A DNA stretch of 64,000 nucleotides from Branchiostoma lanceolatum (Eukaryota > Chordata > Leptocardii > Amphioxiformes > Branchiostomatidae). Below, one piece after another: positions 22,001 to 34,513 of the stretch. The translations under genes were made by a program, and so were the position numbers. The stretch covers positions 16,175,594-16,239,593 of the forward strand of contig NC_089735.1 in the NCBI RefSeq assembly GCF_035083965.1. The letters run 5' to 3'. Within the stretch, counting starts at the first letter, position 1. The number at the start of each line of letters is the position of its first letter. Under the pieces are notes generated by a model. The model saw only the letters and a program-made list of their open reading frames with translations, was not told the origin of the DNA and searched no databases.

Positions 22001-25000
22001 CTGTTTAACTTTCCTTTTAGATATTTTTCTCTCGAATCCTCCACAAAACACTCGTTACTCAAATTGAAATTCGAAGATACTGTATATCTTGACGTATTAC
22101 AACATGCATTTTAGGGCTGTCAGAGGTTCGACGGTCTAGAAAATAACACGAAACTACTAATTTTTTTAATCCAAGACTACCCAACACACGTTTTATTTGA
22201 CGTGTACGAAATCCACGCTCTATATATTTCTGCCCGGATGCAATTTTCCAAACGCTATACAAGTGGCCCGTAGCCTATGATCTCACACTAGAATTCTATG
22301 TGTCTTGTGACGTTACAACACGTCGTTTTAAGTTCCTACAGTGTTCTAAACACCAGAAAACAACAAGGAATCATCAACTTTTCGATACGAGACGATTCAC
22401 AATAGTGTGTCCGTGAGCGCATTCAAACTCTTTAAACCGCGCTGTTTAACTTTCCTTTTAGATATTTTTCTCTCGAATCCTCCACAAAACACCCGTTACT
22501 CAAATTGAATTACTAGGATGCTGTATATCTTGACGTATTATAACATGCATTTTAGGGGTGTCAAAAGTTCGACGGTCTAGAAAACAACACGAAACTACTA
22601 ATTTTCTAATTCAAGACTACCCAACACACGTTTTATTTGACGTGTACGAAATCCGCACTCTATTAATTTCTACCCGGATGCAATTTTTCAAACGCTGTAC
22701 AAGTGGCCGGTAGCCTATGATCTTACACTTGAATTCTATGTGTCTTGTGACGTTACAACAAGTCTTTTTAAGTTCCTACAGTGTTCTAAACACTAGAAAA
22801 CAACACGGAATCATCAAGACGATTTACAATAGTGTGTCCGTGAGCGCATTCAAACTCTTTAAACCGCGCTGTATAACTTTCTATTTAGATGTTTTTCTCT
22901 CGAATCCTCCACAAAACACCCGTTACTCAAATTGAATTACTAGGATGCTGTATATCTTGACGTATTACAACATGCATTTTAGGGGTGTCAAAGGTTCCAC
23001 GGTCTAGAAAACAACACGAAACTACCAATTTTCTAATTGAAGACTACCCAACACACGTTTTAGTTGACGTGCACGATATCCGCGCTGTATATATTTCTGC
23101 CCGGATGCCTTTTTCCAAACGCTGTACAAGTGGCCCGTAGTCTATGATCTTATACTAGAATTCTTGGTATCATTACAACTAGTCTTTTTAAGTTCCTACG
23201 GTGTTTTAAATACCAGAAAACAACACGGAACCATCAACTTTTTAATACGAGACGATTAACAAGTGTGTCCGCCAGCGTATTTTTAAACTCTTTTAACCGC
23301 GCTGTGTAACTTTCTATTTAGAAGTTTTCTTCTCGAATGCTCTACAAAACACCCGTTACTCAGAATTAATTACTAGGATGCTATATATCTTGTCATGTTA
23401 CAACATGCATTTTAGGGGTATCGAAGGTTTTCTGGTGAAGAAAACAACACGGAACCAATGATTTGCCAATAAAAGACAACGTAATAGATGTTTGTCATGA
23501 CGTGTGTGAAATTTATAGCTTTTCTTATCGTAGTTTTTCGATCAAGTTTTTAGTAGCATTAAAAGTGGCGGTGACTTATTTGTAGCTTATTCAGGGGAAA
23601 TCGGTAGTGATTAAGACAGTCCAAATTCCAGGGAAGGGCGATATAAGGATTTTAAGCGAATGTAGATACATGCATAGACCATATTGAAACCAAAAAAAAA
23701 GCAATGTAAATTCTGTATGTGTCTTATTTGAGACAGTCTCACTTTATCCCTGCTTCGGCACATGGGAGTTTTATCTGTGAAAGGTCCAACATGTGTGAAA
23801 TTCTACCATTTCACACTTTCGCAAATAAGGAGTTTGATATGAATATCAAAGAGTCGGCTTTGTATGAGCCCGTTACAATAGAGCTGCATATGTACAAGGA
23901 GCGCGGCAAGGATTTACAAAACAGGCATTAGCCTTTCAAACAACAAAACTTTCTGTCAAAATGTGAATGGGGCGTGACATTAGGTGCTTTCACTTGTAAA
24001 GTAGTTAATCAACAACTAAACAGTGGCACGCGTGGGGAAAGGAGGAGTTTTCACACCTTCTGTCAATTGTTGTCTGAATGCTAAATGATAGTCAAGTCAC
24101 AGCGCAAAGCGTTATATCGTTTTCAACGCATATGTTGCGAGCATATCTCCTAAATGTTTAGCTTAATCGACGAAGAAAAGTGACGTGGAGAAAAAAAAAG
24201 CTACCTCCTAACTCGCTTAAAAATGTCACCGTTTAATGATGGTGAATTACCATACTTTGAAAGAAAGACTACATGTGTAAACGTGGGAGAGGGGCTTGTG
24301 GTGTCGGGAATGTGTAGTTAAATGCATTATAGACGTCATATATAAACGTCGGGAAAAAATCACTACACTTACCTTTTACATATTCTGTTAATTCAAATGT
24401 CTTTAAATCTTGTGTAAGGCAATTCACATTAATTTCACATGTAAAAAATGTGAAAATAATGTGATTGGCCTATCACATTTTTTCACATTTCGCTTTTTTT
24501 GAACATCACATAAATTTCACATTTCTCGGCTTGCTAGCTGTTTTCACATCTTTTAACATTTCGCAGCAGACCACATTTCACATAACTTCCACATGAAGTC
24601 ACATTTTATAAAATGTGATTTGATATAACATTATTTCACATTTTCACCGAGGCCACGTTTCACATAAAATCACATGGATATAGGCGGCCGAAAAATGCAC
24701 TGGTAGTCACATAACTTCACATAATGGGTGAACAGCCAACTTCACATTTAGATAACATATTTTTACATTTGCAAATGTGATTTTTCTAGATCTTTTAGGG
24801 TGAATGTGAAATAATGTGACGCAAAATGATAAAATTTTTTCACATTTTTGTGTCGCTCTTCAGAAATGTGACCTGAATGTTATTTAATGTAATTATCTGT
24901 CAACTTATGTGAAAAAATGTAATGCTGTTGGACCTCAAAATTGTTAACATTATATTACATTTTATCACATTTTCTTCGAATTTTGCCGAAAATTCACATA

Positions 25001-25021
25001 ATTTTCACATTTATGCACCTA
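19012..25021. mobile_element. 6-kb foldback-like transposon with satellite core
   Basis: Both ends carry AGGTGCAT(T/A)AATGTGAAAA in inverted orientation, and roughly the first 70 bases match well between ends. The match then continues as short AATGTGAAA/ATTATGTGA repeats over about 400-600 bp on each side (to about 19440 on the left and from about 24410 on the right). The core is a tandem satellite (20130-23520) between two unique stretches. No transposase, integrase or reverse transcriptase frame is visible, so it is non-autonomous. It interrupts locus A: coding homology stops at one end and resumes at the other. I could not fix the target duplication; CTA on each side is one option. Long inverted repeats built of short direct repeats recall Foldback elements, but the family is not recognised. 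Confidence 0.8.
20130..23520. repeat. Satellite array of about eight 437-bp dimeric units
   Basis: The marker ACACGGAACCATCAACTTTT or a variant recurs near 20192, 20612, 21042, 21485, 21922, 22361, 22800 and 23222, so spacing is about 422-443 bp. Each unit has two diverged halves of about 215-220 bp. Both halves share GAAAACAACACGGAAC and a preceding stretch with TGTATATCTTGACGT or its variant TGGTATCTTGTGACGT. Units are more uniform in the middle than at the edges. Confidence 0.9.
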
Positions 25022-25761
25022 GTAGTGCTAGGCACACCAATGTGCCGAAGAAAATGATTGGATTAGAGAAGGAGCAGGTCACACATTCAACGGAATAAAG
25101 CAAAAAAGATAGAGATACGGCAATCACGACAAAGTACCACGTGCGACGTATTCGATATCGATAATCCCTTTTGTATGCAAGAGTTTCCTGGGTTTCGCCT
25201 TGCGAGTTTTTGTACTCCTTTATCGTCCAGCGAAGTATGATGAGAGCTGGCTCAAAAACAAGCAGAAAGTCGATCAGGCTGTAGGGGATGCTTTCTTGAG
25301 TCTCATACGGATCACATGTATAGTTAATGCTTTGGTTCATTCCTGCCACTAAGGATAGTCGAGTTTGATACATATTCAGCTATGTAGTATACTGGCGGTG
25401 AGACACCCCACAAACATAAGATACTAAAAAGGATGTTGATCGCATACAGTAAGCACTCAAGAATGCACAGGAAGACACAGATGGCAACAAATACATCAGT
25501 AATAGTACAGCACTCTTTAGTACAAGTCCTTTGCAGATCTTGCTGGTGTTGCACGTTGCCATTCTGCGAGCCTCCGCTGGGTGATTCGTTGGATTGATTA
25601 ATGACGACGTTTTCCAATGGAGTACCTTCAGTTCCAGTGCCATCCCTGCAGATGATTATGACACACTGAGCAGTGAAGTACGACATCGTAATCCTTTGTA
25701 TAGTAAGAATTTTTGCTGGGTCGGGCCGGATTGGGGTTTGTTTTAGGAGGTGTATTACTAT

Positions 25762-26188
25762 TAGTGGTGCGTACCTAAACCCGAGTTTAGGTTTTGGTTC
25801 GGACTCAAGTGCAGAGGTTTAGGTTTAGGTTCGGACTTGAAATTCTGGACTTGAACCAATGGAATATGTGTCCTACGAATATTTTTTTCCTGTTTCATGT
25901 AAAATTGCATATTGACATAAATTGTACATGCAATTTGAAAACTATAATATGCGGAATTATATACAGTCAGCAATTAATGCAGAAGTTCAGTTATAAACAC
26001 AAAACAGCAATGTTTTCATATTTTTCAAGTGCAAATTTCACGATCTACGGAAGCTTTAAGATTTAAATCAAAACGGAGTGTTAACGTGAGAGATGTTTTT
26101 TCAAGTCCGGACTTGTTTCCAGATGTTTAGTTTTTTTTCTACTTGGACCTAAAGGTTAGCAACAGGTCCGGAACAGGTCGCACCACTA
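25762..26188. mobile_element. hAT-like MITE (TAGTGGTGCG ends)
   Basis: Perfect 10-bp inverted ends TAGTGGTGCG and CGCACCACTA enclose 427 bp. Subterminal copies of GGTTTAGGTT and GGTCCGGA occur inside. It starts only 76 bp upstream of the presumed start of locus A. No coding frame is present. Confidence 0.75.
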
Positions 26189-28120
26189 ATTGATAATATT
26201 GTAAAATTGATACATTAAAATGGCAATGGTCTAATATCCATGGCTTTGCTTTCAAAAGGGTTTCGATCAACGCTTGCAATGTTATCTTTACGTTTTATTC
26301 CTGTCTATTGACTTAAAAGAAGCATTGCAAATGCATTAGGGATTACCTGCTAAAAGGAGAGCACAGTCCATCTAAAAGTAATTAACTACCGGCGTGGTAC
26401 AAATGAAAGATCACCCCCCCCCCCCCCCAATTGCAAGGACATCCATGTAGGAAGAGGAAGGCTATAAGAAATGATAGTAGAAGGAATGAAGCTCGGACAG
26501 ACTCTTCTTCTCCTCTACAAATAAAAAAAGGACGATGACACTATAGGTTATCAAATGGAATGCATTGAGTGTTGGAATACTCAGCCAATAATTGGGAACT
26601 GATTATGAAAAAATATTTTTTTAAGATAATAAAATCAAATGTTTGATAAGTAGCCCCCTAACGTACCGAATCAGGGAAGTCGTTGTAGAGGAAAGCTTGT
26701 CATCCTCATCACTTGCTTCGTCCGATTCTCCTCTGAGTTGCCTATCGCGGGGAACAAATTTAGTAATCACATTGACGACTTAAACAATGTCGGATGGATG
26801 AATTCACAATGAACTCACAATGTTTGAATATACCTTGCTCAATTTGGTTTGCAAAAAGACAGCCACTTACCTTACTCCCTGTACCCCTTCATTTGCAGCG
26901 TATGGATCTCTTTTGGCAGGCATGATAATCCTTATGTCTTTTCAAGCTGCTGATAGATTAAAAAAACACCGTGATGATCATCAATGATATCGATGAGAAG
27001 AAAAACATTAACAAAAACTATGGAATGTATAGCCTCATCACATTGATAATTACATGCAATCTTTGAAGTATTCTCATACCCGTTTACTATACATTGTATG
27101 GCTCGACTGATCAATGCCAATGGATTAGTCAAACTAACTTGCTAAAATTAGTTGAAGGCCAGTGACAGTCATCATAGAAAGGTTTTGAGACTAAAAAATA
27201 TAAATCCAGATTCCAGACACAGATAATGCGCCTCAAACCAAAATATCTATGCAGGTAAATTGAAGGTACGTAGCTAACGTTCAAGAGTAAACGTTTCAGG
27301 TATTAAGTCGCAAAGGTACCACAATAACCACATGATGTGAAAGCCGGCTAAAACCTTTAAAGGGGCGAGTCCAGATGGGTGTTTTCCGATATTTATGGTT
27401 GATAAGTGCCTGATTATGCTTCACCTCAATTGAGGATGCCTACTTTACCTTTAAAGTGCCTGGAGGTCACCTCCCTGACCTTGCCTTCGGAATAGTCAAT
27501 ATCAAACGGTTTTTAACGTTTTTTTTTAAGCACGATTAACTCACGGCACGATTAGCTCACGGCTTCTATTCATTACGGTGTCCACCGCTTTCAAGTCCGA
27601 GTTAAATTGATTCTGGATCCCGCCCGGGCCCAAAAATAGCCCGGTAACCACAGGATGTCGGACGGGGCCGTGTAGGAGTCACGCCTGAAAGGGCTAAAAA
27701 GAGCCCGTGAACTACCAGGCGGGCCCTTTTTTTAAATTGGGATCGCAACATGACGGTGTGCATTGCGCGCGCATTTATCGGTTAATTCGGCTTACATTGT
27801 CAGATTTCCTAGCGCTAGCCTGGGTTCCCTTCCATCCTCGTTTAAAAGGGTAATGCTTTTCTTGCGAGTTTCTCATTACAGTAGGCCTTGTCCATTATTG
27901 GTTAACATTCGTAGATTTCCTAGTCTGGGTGCCATCCTGGTTAGTTTATCAATTTATTTGGGGGAGCGACTATGGGAGACTTATAATAAATCAAATTAGA
28001 TCGCGATCAGGCAGGTAATTCTCAAGAATAGTGGGTATCAGACAGACAGTGTCAAGCATAGAGCACAACGTACCAAGGAATAAAAGAGTGACACGTTCAG
28101 AGCACTTTAACATGTAGGCT
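26189..28120. other. Upstream of locus A, mostly unrecognised; one GC-rich repeat
   Basis: There is a poly-C run at 26407-26428. The GC-rich segment at 27590-27730 (CCCGGGCCCAAAAATAGCCCGG and GGGCCCTTTTTTTAAATTGGG parts) recurs near 29505-29670, 31035-31085 and 44475-44750. The piece at 27745-27830, with GCGCGC and AGATTTCCTAGCGCTA, recurs at 30955-31015. No gene is seen. Confidence 0.55.
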
Positions 28121-28129
28121 TACAGCAAT

Positions 28130-28680
28130 CTTAAGCTTACTTTGAGGACGCTGACGTTTCCAGCTTGACCCTTCAGGCACTAGGTGCTGTGGAGCCGTCT
28201 GTTGAGAGATCTGATTTTCTCCTGCTTCTCTAACTGGCAAGGACGACGAAAACGAAAGTTACTTTATAGTCTCCTGGACGCCACTGGAAAGTTCCGTGAC
28301 GCGCAAGCTATGGCAACAACTATCAATTCACACAAAGTATAGATAGAAATACCCAATTTGTCAACAAATTACAGACTAGTCGGTATGTACGTGTGGTAAA
28401 ACAAATAGGACTAGGTAGGTATTACTAAGTAGGTAGGTATAACAGATACACCTCGACTTAGCAAATGTCTACTTCAAAGTCTTGAAGGTTGACTGTTTAC
28501 AAAAAAAGTGTGACAAGATAAGCCCTGACATGTAATGTTAATGCACGATCTTAGAAGAACAAAGCGGAAAGCACCATGACCGATGTTTAATGACGGCTAA
28601 TACCTTTCAGGTCACAGTGTAGAGCTACACGAAATGGGATTTTCCGATGTTGTCCACAGCATGTTTTCTAAAATCATATG
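28130..28680. repeat. Duplicated non-coding module, copy 1
   Basis: The module begins AAGCTTACTT-GAGGACGCTGACG and continues with GGCAAGGACGACGAAAACG, CTATGGCAACAACTAT and GCGGAAAGCACCATGACCG. Related copies occur at 29740-30065, 31370-32060, 32640-32860 and 38140-38410, all in the same orientation. It contains GGGATTTTCC at 28636-28645, a perfect NF-kappaB-type decamer. The module is probably a relic of tandem duplication together with the membrane-protein genes. Confidence 0.65.
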
Positions 28681-28756
28681 ACTCTAAAACTATATGACTG
28701 ATCATTAGATGAGTCATGCTAAATTGCCAAATTGAGTTTAATATAGATAAAAGTTA

Positions 28757-28930
28757 GTCTCCAACCAGACCCAATAGATTGCAAAGACCGTATCCAACTG
28801 GAAGAAGGAGCTTATAAGGTAACTAGTCTACAAGCAGACCTACGGGTTGGCAAAGACCGTATCCAACAGGCAGAAGGAGTTTTCATAGCCAACCCAAGTC
28901 TCATAGCCAACCCAAGACAATGTTTACTGT
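28757..28930. mobile_element. TAGTCTCCAA-type MITE pieces
   Basis: The pieces TAGTCTCCAACCAGACCCAA and TAGTCTACAAGCAGACCTAC with GCAAAGACCGTATCCAAC between are from an abundant small inverted-repeat family also present at 29328-29402 (inverse), 52939-53033 and 53100-53253. Confidence 0.7.
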
Positions 28931-29327
28931 TTCGGGTTCAAGCCACTATTACTAGAGATTAACTGCAAGATTCCACGTGACCACATGGCGGGAATTGCCC
29001 TTACAGTTCCGACGTAACTGGTCAAAATTGATCGCATTTTGTGACGATTGAAGCAGTTTTGGTAGCGATCTTCGTAACAGATTGATTTTGAAAAAGAGAC
29101 CAAGTCTTTTCTGTTGGCAACATTTAGTTTATTTTTCCTGGGAAGTTTAATTTTCGCGGTACAGCCCTGCCCAAGTGAACGGCCTCTCAGTCGCGGCCTG
29201 GAGGTGTCAGCCCGGCATGGCGCCGCACGCCCGTGCGGACAGAGAGTAATAAACTCACTTACAGAAGCACAGTTTGATTAGGTAACAATTAGATGTTAAT
29301 AGCCTTTGTTCAGACCGACTTGTTCCA

Positions 29328-29402
29328 GACCTTAGATTGCACTATAAGCTCCTTCTTCCAGTTGGATACGGTCTTTGCAATCTATTGGGTCTGGTTGGAG
29401 AC
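29328..29402. mobile_element. TAGTCTCCAA-type MITE, partial, inverse
   Basis: The stretch CTCCTTCTTCCAGTTGGATA followed by GGGTCTGGTTGGAGACTA is the inverse of the piece at 28757. Together the two may be ends of one longer inverted element interrupted by unrelated sequence. Confidence 0.65.
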
Positions 29403-29499
29403 TAAGGTAACAAGACTGAAAAACATTAGATATCAGCAACATTAGATATTCCTGGCGGTAGCCTAGGTAGTTTCCTCCCTCGTTTTACGCTTCGGTTTT

Positions 29500-30065
29500 A
29501 ATTGCGCAGATGCCCCCGTCGGGGGTGTAGCCCGTCGGACTGTCGGGCACAGGGGTGGCTTGCATGGGAGGGGTTAGCGCAGGGTGTCCCATGGGGCCAC
29601 GTCGGGGTCACGCCCGAAATTGCCCAAAACAGCCCGTCAACTACGTATACCGGGCCCCTTTTTCAAATTGGGGCCTAAGCATAACCGTGACTCCCATCCC
29701 CCCCCCCCCCTACCATGTTTTTGAGGAACGAGTATTGTGGTCCCGCTTCTCCGATTGGCAAGGACGACGAAAACGAAAGTTACTTTATAGTCTTCTGGAT
29801 ACCACTGAAAAGTTCCGTAATGCACAGGGTGCTATGGCAACACTTTTAAGTTACACAAAGTAAAGATAGAAAACACGAAGTGTGTCAACAGAAATGCAGA
29901 GTTGGCATATACGTGATGGTACAACAAATACACCTCGACTTCAAAGAAGGTTGACTGTTTACTTGCAGGTGTGATAAGATAAGCTTTGACATGTAATGTT
30001 AATGCACGATCTTAGAAGAACAAAGCGGAAAGCACCATGTCCGATGTTTAATGACGGCTAATACC
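29500..30065. repeat. Duplicated module, copy 2, with GC-rich repeat
   Basis: The GC-rich segment at 29505-29670 matches the copies at 27590 and 44475. The rest matches copy 1 closely (CAAGGACGACGAAAACGAAA at 29758 on, GCACGATCTTAGAAGAACAA at 30003 on, GCACCATGTCCGATG). No coding potential is seen. Confidence 0.65.
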
Positions 30066-30677
30066 GGGGCGATGGTAGTGGCTACGGCAGCAGGAACGGT
30101 ACCTGACTGGACCTTCTCTGGCTAGCTTCTACGATTTTTGTACCGGTGTAGATCTGCTTGGAGATTAGGAGGGAACCAGCTGTGAGAAATCGGAGCCACT
30201 ACAACAACCCCAACCCAAACCACCCCCACCCTCCCCGAACACACACACCGAAACCTCTGCTTGGAAAATAGCGTGGCCTACGGAATAGTCAATGTGCAAC
30301 GGCTATTCCAAAGGTGGAAAAGCAGCCCTTGACAACGTTCCTGCTTACTTTATCCCTTCCGAGCAGATAAAACTCTTGATAAAATTGTCAGTTTTAGAGC
30401 ACATTGTGCATGTGTTAATATCTTTCTGTTCACCATAACGACGTCGGAATTCTAGCCTCTGAGAAGTCGAAAGTCTGAAGTCACTAATTCAAAAGCAACT
30501 TGGACACAATTCAAACTCACTTTTTACCAACGAGTACAGCTCAGCCATAGCAGAAGATTTTTTACGTTCTGTTTCTAACTTTCGTGGCAAACTCAAAATG
30601 ATTGCATTTAGGACTTAGAAGGTGGCTTGATGTGACTGTCCTATGGCTTAAGATTCATCACAGTACACGTATGAGTC

Positions 30678-30758
30678 ATTCTCTCAAGCCAGAGTCGTAA
30701 ATATTCATTAAGTCGAATGTATATCAAAGGCTGGGGGACGACTCTGACGTGAGAGAAT
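30678..30758. repeat. 81-bp hairpin with 21-bp arms
   Basis: The left arm ATTCTCTCAAGCCAGAGTCGT pairs with the right arm ending GTGAGAGAAT with two mismatches. It is a minimal inverted-repeat element or stable hairpin; its origin is unknown. Confidence 0.7.
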
Positions 30759-31369
30759 GGTACGAGTTGGTAGAAACTAGTAGAATGGCTGACACACACT
30801 TCTCAGTTATCATTTGAGCCATCACCTTATAACAAATGGCGAATGTTCTTTAGGTCAGAAACTGACTACATCTTTAACTTGAAATACAATACATTACTTT
30901 TTTGTACAAAAGAAATGCTTGGGATGACACAAAGGGTGACATGGACATGTCCCATTACGGTGTGCCTCGCGCGCATTATTGGCTTACATTCACAGATTTC
31001 CTGGCGCTAACCTGGCTTCAATTTTCGTTCTTTCGAGCGCCGGTGCCCGTCGGACTGCCGGGTACGGGGGGTCGGGGTGGGGGAGTTACAAGATGGTACC
31101 TCCCAATGCTCACAGAGCCATACATGCATATAGATGGGAATACACCAAAATAATATTTGCAAATAAGCAAGGAGCCACAATTAAATTATTCACGTTCCTA
31201 AACAGAATTGAGACCCTGAAAGTAAAATTATCCAGATTAGACCTCACAAATAGTGCCTCCCAACTGTTTGCTAAAATTTTCCGCAGACTCTGGCATGGGT
31301 TCTACCCACATCGCCACCTACCAAGGAATGAATGTTTTACGTTAACAGGTATATCTAGAAAGGTTTTAA

Positions 31370-32930
31370 GCTTACTTCAAGGACGCTGACGCCTTTAACT
31401 TGACACATCAGATGCTGCAGTCTGTTAAGGTACACGATTTCCTCCCGCTTCTCCAACTGTTCAAGTTCTTTTATAGTCTTCTGGACACCACTGGAAAATC
31501 CAATGACGCACAGGGTGCCATGGCAACAACTATTAAGTCAAAAAGTAAAGATAGAAAGCACGTAGTTGGTCACCAAAAATGCAGAGTTGGCTTATACGTG
31601 GGGTAAAACAAATACATCCCGATTTAGCAACTGTTCACTTCAAAATGTTGAATAAATGTTGAAGTTACTTTGTAACTTATTCAATAATTTTAGGCAGACA
31701 ACCACACCTCTCTTGTGGTAGTAACTTAATCATTCAACTTTCGAGTTGTAACTGAATGTTTGGAGTGGCGGTACTAGTTTTGCCATACTGTCGGAAAATT
31801 AAAAGTTGACATTTCCCTGGTAGATCATGTGTAAGTTTCGACTACATGTGGACTTGATAACGTTGCCATCGGAGCGGAATTATAACAACTAAAATGTTTC
31901 GAGGCTCCGCCCACATATGCGGAAAGTACCATTACGTAAACGTAAACATTCATATAACGGCTACTACATCTAACGTCACCGTGTGAAAATAGAAGACATG
32001 TACACCTTATGGGATTTTCCGTTATTGTCGACAACAGGTTTTCCAAAATTTCATGTTTCGTGACTAATCCCTCATTTCCACTCATTGGGAAATATGGGGA
32101 GGGGGTGTAGCACTTCATCTTTGTAGCCAATGGGCGTGCATAGTAAAGAGCACAGACCAAAACTTGTCAAGGCATTCATAGGTCCGATATTCTGCCGTTG
32201 GTCAGCAGCAGCTGATTTGTTACATGTTACATGAAATTAGACAATGATTGCTTAATCGTTAACTTAATCATTGATTTGTATGCATATCATCTGTATGTTA
32301 GTAATGGATTTAAGTCAGAACGTCAGAATATCAAGATCTGTATTCACAGTCTAGTGGCAAATTGTTTCGTGAACAACACAGTCTGTGCTCAGCCCGCGCT
32401 ATCCAGACATCTGTTTGGACTTAGTTTGCTCTTTGTCCTAGTAACTTATTTGATACATACACGGTTAAGTTCCATTATCATTCAGCTCTTGGATGATATT
32501 AGATACTTGGGGTAACGGTACCGGTTTTGTTGTTCTATCGGCAATATCTGAAATTTGTCTATCACCATTTCCAATTTTTTTCTCATATGCGGAATTGACA
32601 ATTTTGTCATTGGAACTGGATTAGGCGTACTGAAATGTTTACCTATTCCACCATTGGCTCCGCCCACATGTTTTAGCGGAAAGCACCATGACGTATGTAC
32701 GCCATTTTCATAACGGCTAATGCGCCATTTTCATAATGTCACAGGGCCAAAGTAGAAAACGTAATGGGGTTTTTCCGTTATTGTTGACAACATGTTGTCA
32801 AAAATTACATGTTTCGTGACTAATCCCTCCTTTATCTCGATGGAAAATATTGAAAGGGGTACTACATCATATTTGTAGCTTAAGGGCTTAGATTGCGAAT
32901 GGTGAATAACTTACGACCCTAAAGATATTG
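31370..32930. repeat. Duplicated modules, copies 3 and 4
   Basis: 31370-32060 matches copy 1 (ACGCTGAC, CTTTTATAGTCTTCTGGACA, TGCCATGGCAACAACTATTA). 32540-32930 matches the second part again (GCGGAAAGCACCATGACG, ACATGTTTCGTGACTAATCC). The sequence GGGATTTTCCGTTATTGTCG at 32011 carries the same NF-kappaB-type decamer as copy 1; the copy near 32764 has a variant (GGGGTTTTTCC). Confidence 0.6.
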
Positions 32931-33477
32931 ATAGTTTCATTATGATTTTTTCAACCAATCGTATTTGTTCGTTTATTCTTATTGCAGTCACAAAAATGCA
33001 AAAGTGCATACTTACAAAAGCGTCCTGGATCTAGATAGTCTATGACGAACAAAGTCACATCCTATCTCAGGAAGTGTTATGCTTTTAAAACAGAAATCAT
33101 AGATTCGTACACATCGCTATCGAAATTTACAAGATTTGTAGACATAACCTTTCCACACTATCTGATATATCATAACATACAGATAAAAGGCACTTAGACA
33201 ATAAAATTATTGAATAAACTAAGATTATCTGTATTTGCCGCCACATGAAATTGCATCAACACATGCTAACGTTCATAATCTATCAGAAATGTACAGAGTA
33301 ATTACAGTAAGACACATCCCTTACATCCCATATTGTCAAAATTATCTCACACAAGTGACCTACAGACAATGCTTCCATTACAGTCATATGAGTGCAAACA
33401 CCTATACTTTCTGAAACTCAGGGAAAGTAAATCCAGTCAATACCAGCAACAGAGTCGCATAACAATGGAAATTGCAA
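32931..33477. other. No gene recognised
   Basis: This is AT-rich sequence between the modules and the fragment locus D. I see no repeat ends or conserved frame. Confidence 0.45.
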
Positions 33478-33700
33478 CTAAGAGTAGGCCGTGAGGCTGA
33501 ATATAGTCATAAAAGCTTTCTGCTTAATGTTCACAAGGGCCTTTGGAGTCTTCACATCAAAATCATTTAGTTGATCAAGAACCCCCGTTGCATGATAAAG
33601 CTTACACCTCACATAGCTAGTTTTGCTAACAATACCTGCAGTTGGCAATGTTTGACAAGTCCAAGAATCCGGCATGCAAACAGGTTTTACACGTCTTATC
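33478..33700 (-). pseudogene. Locus D: C-terminal fragment of the membrane protein family
   Basis: The minus-strand frame includes LPTAGIVSKTSY, ATGVLDQLNDFDVKTPKAL and QKAFMTIFSL. This lines up with LPTGVLGSSYTTR, EVLDHLNHFDKKRANAL and QEALIVLFNFL of locus A and with the matching part of locus B. Only about 60 codons of the late region are recognisable, and nothing of the preceding membrane segments was found beside it. It is a decayed remnant of another tandem copy, between modules and locus B. Confidence 0.65.
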
Positions 33701-34513
33701 GATACCATACTCTATGTATATGAACTGTAGGTGTAGAGAGAAATATTCAGCACTCAAAACGGTACATTGATTTACATAAAAACCCAAAAGTGAGTCTTCA
33801 ACTTGCACATGTTACACAATCTTCATAGTGAAGTCCATTACACAAAGCCATGGTAAGTATGGTTTTACCCAAGCCTAGTATATAGTGACTTCAGGTACTA
33901 CATTGGAATTCATTTTCACACCTGTGGATCGTTATGAAATGATACTAAGGAAATGTACGGTATAGGAATTAGTGCAGACTTATTCAAACAAACATGTGCA
34001 TCGGACATTTTTATCTCCAATATATTTCACAACATATATATATACACGTCCACATTTTCGGATACTGACATAAGCTGACATACCAACTGTCATTGACTGT
34101 ATTTAGTATAACAGGTTTAGAGAAGGCATGTATTCTTATCACATAAGCACATATCCTGGACTGTGACATTGATATTGGCAGCATTGTTGTCACTTTTAAG
34201 ACAGTGTAATATAGCTCTTCTCTCACAATTTGTATCTACAATAATCACAGAAGTTTGGCTGTTTTGGTTGGAGGGCATTACAAAGCTTGGCAAACTCAAC
34301 ACAGCAAAAGAAGCCAGAGAACGTTATTGTTTTTAGTGGCTTCCCTACTATGTTTATGTTATTTTCATTGCGGGCGTGGGAACATTATGCACTGCGTAAC
34401 GTTGGATAGGGTTATGAATTAATGACTTAAGCTTACGTCCAACACAAGAATGAATGGGGACTTTTCAGCTGACTCCGTCTACTCCTGGAACGTGACGTCA
34501 GAGACATGTGACA

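Larger units (their letters stand above)
17781..25686 (-). pseudogene. Locus A: disrupted multi-pass membrane protein (family of locus B)
   Basis: The function is unknown. Read on the minus strand, the pieces align in order with locus B. 25686-25330 gives the amino end and first membrane segment. After a one-base frame change near 25340-25373, a second piece down to about 25022 gives TCDPYETQESIPYSLIDF and YRIRRTWYF. A 6-kb transposon (about 19012-25021) then interrupts the frame. 19011-18846 gives NACPWW, YCLYCWYATEMACVLRRRAA. After a 24-bp minisatellite in frame, 18585-17936 gives WHEKVWKN, LLYTHVYVSD, CVRVTEAYEY and EVLDHLNHFDKK. A TGA stop lies at the start of the minisatellite. The last 50 codons (17930-17781) no longer match locus B. 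A strong donor-like AACG|GTGAGT before the minisatellite could in principle splice out the stop. Frameshift, stop and insertion together argue for a pseudogene, although the remaining membrane segments are well kept, so it may be young. Confidence 0.75.
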
